This document shows positions 56,534 through 64,000 of a DNA stretch of 64,000 nt, one piece after another. Under the pieces are notes generated by a model. It made no database searches. It was not told where the DNA came from and saw only the letters and a program-made list of their open reading frames with translations. Each line of letters begins with the position of its first letter. Positions within the stretch are counted from its first letter, which is position 1. Source of the stretch: Phaeosaccion multiseriatum (Eukaryota > Ochrophyta, other classes). The position numbers and the translations under genes were made by a program. The stretch spans positions 4,836,001-4,900,000 of the forward strand of contig OZ218951.1 in the NCBI GenBank assembly GCA_965112735.1, in the 5' to 3' direction.

Positions 56534-57592
56534 TTATACTCCCGTTGGCGGCACGGAGGCGGCGGGGATGTCCTCGTCATTGTACTTGCTGGAGTCGTCG
56601 TCGATAATGTCGACTCGGAAAACGGCAAGCATACCCGCGAACACGGAGTATATGACGAAGAGGAAGAAGGAGAAGGCGGCGAAGGCGCGGTCTGTGGGGG
56701 CCTCGCCCTTGTCCTTGGTGCTTCCGGCACGGCCCTGAGTAAATAGGAAAAAGCAGCAGGACAAGGGGCGAGTAGGGGGGTGAGAGGGCGGGCGGGTGGG
56801 AGGGCGAAAGGGCGGACGGGAAGGGAAGGACCAGTCGCTTTCCCAGCAGAACACACGTTTTGGTGGCATTTTGGTGGGAAGTCACTTGGCAAAAACAGCG
56901 GAAAATGCGCTCAGAGAAGAGTGCCATAAACCGTCAGTTGAGGGCGAAAAGGGCTCACAGAGCGAGGACGAGATTGGTTTCATGCAAACCCATAGACGGA
57001 AACACACGCACCCACACACCCACACTTGACTCACCGCGAAGATGGCGAAGAGGATGAGCATTTGCTGCGACGTGACGGCCACAACACCAAGGAAGAAGCC
57101 TACGGCAAGGCTCGTGCGGTACTTTCGCATCACCATAATGCCCCCCGCGGACAGGCAGATGAGCAGCAACACCGTCCACACCGCGGCGAAGCCCAGTGTG
57201 GCGGATCCATCACCTGCACACACAGCACAGCAGTACAGCAGTTGGGTATACAACACACACGCACACGAGGGGAAGTACATATTGAGGCTTTAGAGGACAA
57301 GCACTAATGAGCTAAGCGACCTCTACCCTCGGCGGCGTGGCGTGGATGCGGTGCTCGTGTGGCCATTCTCTCTCTTCCACCAGGTGTGTGTGTGTGTGTG
57401 TGTGTCTCGGTCTGTCTGCCTATCGGTATCTCTCTCTCTCTCTGGTTCGCTCTCACCTCCTCGCTCTGTGGCGGCAGCGCACGCACAGATGAAGGCAATG
57501 GCCACGAGGATGATGCTGCTGAACCACGCGTACACGATGGACTTCTGCGGTGCCTTGTCGCACGGGGAACACAGGGTGTTGCGGATGTTCAT
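56534..57592 (-). CDS. Small four-TM membrane protein
   Basis: Three exons: 57592-57457, 57213-57035, 56734-56534 (TAA), phases 1 and 0; 171 aa. One or two membrane helices per exon: VYAWFSSIILVAIAFICACAA, GFAAVWTVLLLICLSAGGIM, VGFFLGVVAVTSQQMLILFA, FSFFLFVIYSVFAGMLAVFR. The N-terminus has CSPCDK and the C-terminus is acidic (DIIDDDSSKYNDED). It has the size and four-helix layout of MARVEL-like or synaptogyrin-like vesicle proteins, but no specific motif decides it, so I leave it unnamed. All splice sites are canonical. Confidence 0.7.
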
Positions 57593-58608
57593 GGCGAAGT
57601 GTAAGGAGGGGACAAAGTGGGGAGGTTTCTGTTGGGGTCGCAGAGGAGGAAGGGAAGGGAAGCATGTGGTAGAAAGTAGACGGGTGGTGCGTGGGGGGAG
57701 GTCGGGGGCAACAGAACGAAACCGCAGCAGCAGCGGAGGAGGAAGAGGAGGGGGAGGAGGACGAGAGCAACGGGAAGGGAAAGAGAGCAAACGAGGGGCC
57801 GAAGGGCGAGTCAGAAACGAGTCCAAGCTGAGCTGTTGGCAAGGGAAAGGAGATTGGTAGAAATGAGACAGTTTGGAAGATACGGTTGAGCACGACAGGC
57901 ACAGAGCGAGGGTGAAGGCTTGTTTGTGAGTGTACGATCACGCCCAGACGTCCCCACACTCAACCGACCGCCCTACATAGACCACAGACAGCTCCCTTTG
58001 GTACCGCCCTTTCTTCTTCTCAAGGTTGATTTGAGAACAAACCAACCCGGTGAGAGCCGGATCTTGCAGAACATCAAGCTATTCACAACCCACACCCGCG
58101 GAGCGCGTGTCGGCCCGCCACTAGCCCAACCTAAATGGCCTTCACATCCTGAACATGCACTCGTATGCCCCACAAGCCCTGCTGCAGTTTGGCGGCCGAG
58201 CTGCCATTCTTTCTTGTCGAGCTGGCCTCCACCCTCCTTAACCGCAAGCATAGCATTGCAAGCCACCAGAAACAGCACCACACTTTCCTCATCTTCATTG
58301 CAAATCCAATGCCCAAATCATCATTCTTCCCCCCCCCCCGTTCCTCACCCTCTTCCCTTACCTTCGTTCGCTCTGTGAGCGCTGTGGGCTCCCACGCGCG
58401 CGCCCACACCCCCTCGGGTTTCATTAACTTCAGGTGCTGAGTCCGCCTTGTCCACACCGCCCGACCAGAAAGACGCGGCAAATGATATTACCTTTTGCGT
58501 AGATAAATTCTCCACCGGGTAGTACAAAGGACCTACTTTGTTCATACACAAGCCTGTGGAGCTCATTCTTCGCACAGGTCTTGGGAAGCCTGTCGATTTG
58601 CGTGAAAC
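57593..58608. other. Intergenic, one weak ORF
   Basis: Divergent upstream region of the four-TM gene (-) and the protease gene (+). Apart from the weak minus-strand frame at 58131-58298, no gene is supported. Confidence 0.4.
58131..58298 (-). CDS. Possible small secreted peptide or first exon
   Basis: 55-codon frame from the ATG at 58298: MKMRKVWCCFWWLAMLCLRL reads as a signal peptide, followed by a short basic part ending in VQDVKAI. No downstream exon can be joined with confidence. May be chance. Confidence 0.2.
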   Translation of the reverse strand: MKMRKVWCCFWWLAMLCLRLRRVEASSTRKNGSSAAKLQQGLWGIRVHVQDVKAI

Positions 58609-60360
58609 ATGAGAACGGCTGAGTCATTTTTCGTTCTTCTCGCGCTCGTGCCCTACACAGCCTCGCTGGTCATCACCAGCACACCCGTCAGCGGGAAAGG
58701 CTACCACAGTAGCTCCAGCCCTCGCGGAAGCACATCTTTGGGCAGCTCCAGCAGGCATGGGGTGACAAGAAGTATGGCAGGCTTGATGAGGAAGAGAGGC
58801 AGGGTAGGCAGCTCGGCTGCCGGGGGGTTCGACACATTGAGCAGAAGCAACAGTAGAAGTATTAGCAATGACGAGGGAAGCGCATCAGTATGTAGATCCG
58901 TAGCGCCTTTGTCTGCCCTTCCTCTCACTGGCCTGGGGGCCTTGACCACGACGATTGGAAGCAATGCAAGTGCACTTTTAGCCGTGACCTTCGGTGAGTA
59001 GTCAGCTCCAGGAATTGATTCGGTTGGCCGCTCTTCGGTGGTTGCTGGGGGTGAAGCTTATTGGCTGCTCTCACTGGATATATAATACCCCCCTGTCCTC
59101 CTTCCCTTGCTCGATCGTGCTCTCCCCGCAGTCATTTTCTTTCACGAGTGTGGTCATTTCTTCGCTGCTCGGCTGCAGGGAATCAAAGTAGAAGGGTTCA
59201 GCGTGGGGTTTGGCCCCGCCATCTTCGAGAGGGGGCCAGGGGCGGGCGATGACGCCGCAGCCGCCTTAGCAGCAGCGGAGGAGGCCAAAGCCAAGGAGGA
59301 GGAGGCCAGGAAGGTAGAGGCCAAACGCAGAGGATGGGCAGGCGCTTTGTTCGCATCCATCTCTCAGTCAAGGGCAACAAAGGAGGAAGTTCCTGCACCA
59401 GCAGCAACAACCGCATTAGCAACGGCAACAACAGCAGCAGGTACGAGCCCGCTGTGGGCTCTCTCTGTCTCTCTTCCCAGTGCCTCTTGCGACACTTCTG
59501 TACGACTGTGTACGTCCCACTCCCGTGTGCAACGCCCAAAACGACGACTGCTTTAACTCAAGTGAAGCCCCTATACCCTCTGTGTGCTGATGTCTGTTGG
59601 TGCGTGCTTCCTGATAGCAGGGGGACAGAGGCTGGGGAGCAGAATCGCTGCCTTGGGAGAGGGAGTCACGTACAGTCTAAGAGCCATCCCCTTGGGCGGT
59701 TACGTGTCTTTCCCGCCCAACTTTCTGCCCACGGGGGAGAATGGAGAACCTGGGGAAGAGCTCACGGACCCTGACTTGCTGCAGAACCGCTCCATCGCTC
59801 AGCGAGCTGCCGTGATTGGGGCGGGGGTAGTGGCCAATGTAGTGCTCGCCTTCCTCTTGTTCAGCTGGACGATCCAGACCAACGGCTTGACTAAGCCCGA
59901 GTTTCAACCAGGGGTGAAGCTGACACACATCATGGACCGCTCAGGAGGCGCTGCCATGGCGGGGCTGCAGGAAGGGGATGTGTTTCTGTCCGTGGACGGA
60001 GTGAAGCTTGAGAAAGGTGGGTGGGTAGGTAGGGTTGGGGGTGCCGTGAGGAGCGAGGGAGTGAGGGGAAGAGGGTCGTGAGGGAAGGAGGGCGCGAGGC
60101 AGGCAGGCAGGGAGGGGGGAAGGGAGGAAGGCAGGCATGTCGGTAGGGAGGGAGAGACGGGCTCTGTCTCACAGAGGTACATGAGAGACGCACGGGGAGA
60201 GTATCGAGAGAGAGAGCGAGAGAGCGGTCTATGAAGCGGCACCACAGCCTTCTTTGTGTTGCCCCCCGACGTGCTCCGTCCACCCCACACCCTCGCCCCG
60301 TGTGGGTGCATCCATCCGCCTCTGTAGCCTCTCACCCTCCCGAGTGGTCTTATGCTCTCC

Positions 60361-60395
<35 letters not shown>

Positions 60396-62226
60396 ACTCT
60401 CTCTCTCTCTCTGTCTGCTCTCATCTCTGTCCTTCCCCTCTCTCTATCTCTCTGCAGGCTTTGACTCCTTGGAGTACGCTGTCACCTCAATTCGAGGCTC
60501 GAACGGCTCCCCCGTCAAGGTCGACGTCTTGAGAGCTGGCACCAAATCCACAAAGGTGGACGCATGTGCATGTGTATGCATACACGCACTGAGCTCCACA
60601 CTCCCCCGCCTCGTCCTTCCTCTGCCTATCGATATATTGTTCTGTCGTTGCCTCTCTCTCTCTCTCTGCATCCTTCAAGTGTCTTGGCTGTCCCTCTGTC
60701 TGCGTCTGCCTGTCTCTTGTCTTGTCTCTCCCCACGTCTGTGTATATCGGTGTCTCCCGAGCTCAGCCTCTTTCTCATCTCAAAGCGTGAAGCCTCTGCG
60801 GATCTGTCTGTGCGGCCGCCTCGGGTGCCCCTTCCTTCCTCCCTCACTCACTCACTCACTCACTCACTCCGTACTTCAAACCAGTCTACATCACACATAC
60901 CCCCTCTCCATCCTTTTGCGGGGGCCCTCAGACCCTCTGACACAGACCCTCCCTCCCCTCCCTCCCCTCCCGCGCCCATCCTCTCTCTCGCCGGCCCTCC
61001 CCCCCCCTCTCTCCCTCTCTCTCTCCTTGCGTTGCTGACAAGCAAGGTGGTGAAGCTGAAGAAGCTGGAGAGCAACCCCAGCTACTACAGCATGGGTGTG
61101 CAGCTGTCCGCCAACGTGGATGGCGTGAAGCGTGTAATCCCCTCCAGCCCCGTTGAGACCGTTCAGTTGGCAGCGGCAGAAACTTCCACGGTCATCAGAG
61201 ACACCACCAAGGGGCTCTCACAGGTGGGGTGGGCGGCCATGGTGTGGTGTGTTGTATATCCAATTCAAGTCAGTTCTAGTCCTTTCCTTCTCCATCCAAT
61301 AGTGCTCCACGCGCACAGTGCTCAATCGAATCGGCGTTTCTATCGATCGATGATGCCACACACTAATCATGTTGGTGGGTATGGGTGTGATCAAAGATTA
61401 ATGGGGGTGTGGTCCCACCCATGTATTTTCAGTGCCTTACGATACCTTCCTCCTCGCCGCCGCTCCCTCAATCCCTCCCTGCTCCCTCCCTCCCTCCCTC
61501 CCTGCCTCCGTCCCTCCTTCTCACGCAGCTTCTCAGAGGCTCCGGCGGTCTCGGACAAGTGCAAGGCCCCGTAGGCGTTGTGAAGACAGGAGGAGAAATG
61601 GCGAGGGATGGAGGCGCTCGGTCGCTGCTGCCCTTTGCGGCCGTCATCTCCATCAACTTGGCCGTGGTCAATGCGCTGCCCTTCCCCGGGCTGGATGGGG
61701 GGCAAATGGCCTTCCTGCTACTCGAGCTCGTACAGGTACGCGTGTGTGCGGGTGGGTGTGTGCGTGTGTGGGCGTGTGTGGGTGTGGGTGTGGGTGTATG
61801 TGGGTTGGTGTGTGGGTTGGGCATTTGTGCATAGAGGAGTTGTCTGGTAGGGGCAGAGAGGTCCATGGTCGGCGGACATACTGCTGATTTGGCAGGGCGC
61901 AGCTGTCTTGTTCGGTGACTCCATCAAAGGAGGTATATATATATACGGCCTCGCCCCCCTCCGATCCCCTTTTTCCGTCTTCTCTCTACTCTCCTTCTCT
62001 CTCTTACGCTGTCTCTTGTGTACCCCCCTCTCGCATTCTCTCTTCCTCTTCCTCTGTCTCTCACTCCCTCTCTCCTGGTCCCCCCTCCCACTCTCCCTCT
62101 CCCACACCTTATCAGGGCAAGAAACTTGATCGCGAAGTGGCGGCCACAATAAACGGCGTGGCCTTCCTGCTGCTGCTTGCCCTGGGCATATCTGCCACAG
62201 TGGGTGACATAATGCTCCAAAAATAA
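58609..62226 (+). CDS. Site-2 protease / RseP-type intramembrane metalloprotease, probably plastid
   Basis: Seven exons: 58609-58993, 59132-59440, 59621-60016, 60458-60555, 61047-61223, 61529-61735, 62116-62226 (TAA), phases 1,1,1,0,0,0; 560 aa. It cuts membrane-bound substrates inside the bilayer. VIFFHECGHFFAAR carries the zinc-binding HExxH (133-137); NALPFPGLDGG (about 503-513) gives the third ligand Asp; VTYSLRAIPLGGYV and a PDZ domain (LTHIMDRSGGAAMAGLQEGD, about 330-400) are typical of RseP. The N-terminus has a signal peptide (MRTAESFFVLLALVPYTAS) and a Ser-rich stretch, as in a bipartite plastid presequence. An Ala/Glu/Lys-rich insert (about 160-230) lies between the first two motifs. 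The last exon gives GKKLDREV, matching plant plastid S2P ends. Confidence 0.9.
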
Positions 62227-62794
62227 ATCCATCCATCTTGTCAATAAAAACACCTCTGAAGTTCTCCCGAGGGGAGGACCCCTTTCACAAGTAGTAGTAC
62301 TGGGAGGACAAGTAGCTTACGTTAGCCTATTCAGGAAGAGGGGGGGGGGGGCGGCTAGCGGCGCCGTGCGGGCGTCGCCATTTTTTGTGGCGTTTCTGAA
62401 CTTGAAGTTCGTCGCCGCCCTACTGGAAAGGCAAACGTCCCCCTCCTTCCTCTAAAGTTCCGTACGCTGCTGGTACTATAACGATGGAAATGACAAGGTA
62501 GAGAAACCCAAAGCCAGCCTAGCAGCCAGCCTTGCCTCTATTAGCTTATCTATGATCTATGTGTCTATCTTAAAACGACCACGGCTGGCGGATAGTGGCG
62601 CTGTACAATAGGCCACCATGCATTGTCCGATGCCTGGCCCTTCCTTCACATCCTACTACTACTTACATAAACGAGAGAGATATATACGGTATTCCATACA
62701 AACACGGAGTCTGGAGAATCTGCAACACGCAACAAGCTGCGCCTTCCCGACCACATCTCAACTATCGTATGAGTTGATGCCGCCCGACACCACC
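62227..62794. other. Convergent 3' flank
   Basis: Between the protease gene (+) and the Cys-rich gene (-). Contains the poly(A) signal below, a G-run at 62340-62351 and a GC-rich hairpin-prone stretch (GCTAGCGGCGCCGTGCGGGC). No gene seen. Confidence 0.5.
62243..62248 (+). terminator. AATAAA poly(A) signal of the protease gene
   Basis: Canonical hexamer 17 bp after the stop codon, so the 3' UTR would be very short. Another AATAAA overlaps the stop codon itself. Confidence 0.5.
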
Positions 62795-64000
62795 TCAAAC
62801 GGGGCAAGCCTGGAAGCGGCCGAAACCGCAATAGCGGCATTCACTCGTGGAAACCTTCTTGATCAAGGCCCCGCAGCCAAGGCCGCTGTCCTCGTACTGT
62901 CCGGGGGGGGGCGACTCGCCGCCGGGGCACGTCTTGTCGAAGACGCAGGGCTCGTAGGGGTTGGCGGCGAGACAGGCAGCGGCGCACTCGTCCGGGACAG
63001 GCGCGTAGGTCGGAGGGTGGGTAGGAGGGGGTGTGGTCAGGTAGGTAGGAGGAGGGGTGGGCACGTAGGTGGGAGGAGGAGTGGCGACGTAGGTCGGCGT
63101 TGGCGTGGGCGGGTCGTCACAGCCGGGCTTGGGGGGGCAGCTGGTGTCCGCGGGGCAGCTGGCGTCGCCAGAGAGCATGTCGCACCTACGGCAGGTCGGC
63201 ATACCGAACAGGTTGCACCCCTGCTGATTGCGGGCCGCATATGAGCGGCTCGTGCTGCGGCCGGAGCAGGAGTTGTCGATGAAGCAGGTGAGACCCTGAG
63301 CGCCGCACATGTTCTGGCACTGGGTGCAGTCTTGGTCCAGGCAGTCCTCTGCGCGGGTAGGCGAAGACACAAGAGGGGGGGGGGGGGCGGTGAGGGGCAT
63401 GGGTGTGATTCAGTGCTGGGTGAGAGAAGAGACAGGCATTGTGAGCGGAAACGCAAGGCAGCAGCAGTGGTGGTGCCGCTTGAACGTGATTGATTGAGGA
63501 AGGCATCGAAGCAAGCGGAGGCACAGTTTTCGTACCTGGCGGGGTCGGAGGGGGTGTGGTCGGGTAGGTCGGAGGGGGTGTGGTCGGGTAGGTAGGAGGA
63601 GCAGGAGTGGGGTCGCCGGTCGGCGTTGGCGTGGGCGCGTCGTAACAGCCGGGCTTGGGGGGGCAGCTGGTGTCCGCGGGGCAGCTGGCGTCGCCATAGA
63701 GCTTGTCGCACCTGCGGCAGGTCGGAATGCCGAAGAGGTTGCACCCCTGTTGATTGCGGGCCGCATATGAGCGGCTCGTGCTGCCGCCGGAGCAGGAGTT
63801 GTCGATGAAGCAGGTGAGACCCTGGGCGCCGCACAAGTTCTGGCACTGGGTGCAGTCTTGATCCAGGCATTCCTCTGTTCGAGTAGGCGAGGACACAAGA
63901 GGGGGGGGGGGCGGTGAGGGGCATGGGTGTGATTCAGTGCTGGGTGAGAGAGGAGACAGGCATTGTGAGCGGAAACGCAAGGCAGCAGCAGTGGTGGTGC
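62795..64000 (-). CDS. Cys-rich modular secreted-type protein, 3' part (5' end outside window)
   Basis: At least two exons are inside the window: 63874-63536 and 63348-62795 (TGA). Each starts at phase 1, and 63536 also ends at phase 1, so exons can duplicate without breaking the frame. Each carries a near-identical module, CLDQDCTQCQNLCGAQGLTC, IDNSCSG, GCNLFG..TCRRCD and SCPADTSCPPKPGC, followed by a Pro/Thr linker (TYPTTPPPTYPTT). The last exon adds a second Cys-rich unit ending in CRYCGFGRFQACPV. Many Cys plus Pro/Thr linkers fit an extracellular or cell-wall protein, but the module is not one I recognise. The intron sequence is also duplicated (63375-63480 and 63895-64000), so at least one more copy is likely upstream. 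Confidence 0.75.

Overview
The window is nuclear DNA from a eukaryote, most likely a photosynthetic stramenopile (heterokont alga); I do not assign a genus. Genes are GC-rich and intron-rich, with canonical GT-AG introns, GTGAGT-type donors and long CT-rich acceptor tracts. Two genes start with a signal peptide followed by plastid-type sequence; one has the A|F junction typical of secondary red plastids. The best-supported genes were rebuilt by hand as exon chains whose reading phases agree at every junction.

Layout. 1-2566: 3' part of a low-complexity protein gene (+), followed by about 1.1 kb of pure (GGA)n. 4237-21053: an array of four intact two-exon ankyrin-repeat genes (ANK-A to D, minus strand), broken up by two retrotransposons (a near-intact RING/RT/CCHC/endonuclease-like element and a 5'-truncated, frameshifted relative), two dead 3' fragments and a MITE. 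21265-24281: AT-hook protein (+). 25105-25554: small hypothetical gene (+). 25803-28917: METTL21/MT16-type methyltransferase with an acidic tail (+). 30431-37991: 16-exon apyrase (GDA1/CD39 family, minus). 38354-40168: membrane protein with a DnaJ-type zinc finger (+). 42098-43652: fifth, divergent ankyrin gene (minus). 44391-48968: 1128-aa Ser-rich membrane protein (minus), divergent from a small nuclear-protein gene at 49160-50372 (+). 51458-53277: HHL1-like plastid protein (minus), divergent from a selenoprotein H gene whose in-frame UGA encodes Sec (53605-54431, +). 56534-57592: four-TM protein (minus). 58609-62226: site-2-protease/RseP-type metalloprotease (+). 62795 to the window end: Cys-rich modular protein (minus), continuing beyond the window.

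The genes do not form one pathway. The striking parts are the ankyrin array acting as a landing site for non-LTR elements, and the selenoprotein gene that standard gene calling would cut at UGA. Simple repeats (GGA, GGGGA, GA, TTCC and 11-35 bp minisatellites) fill most introns and spacers, and many long open frames over them are not genes.
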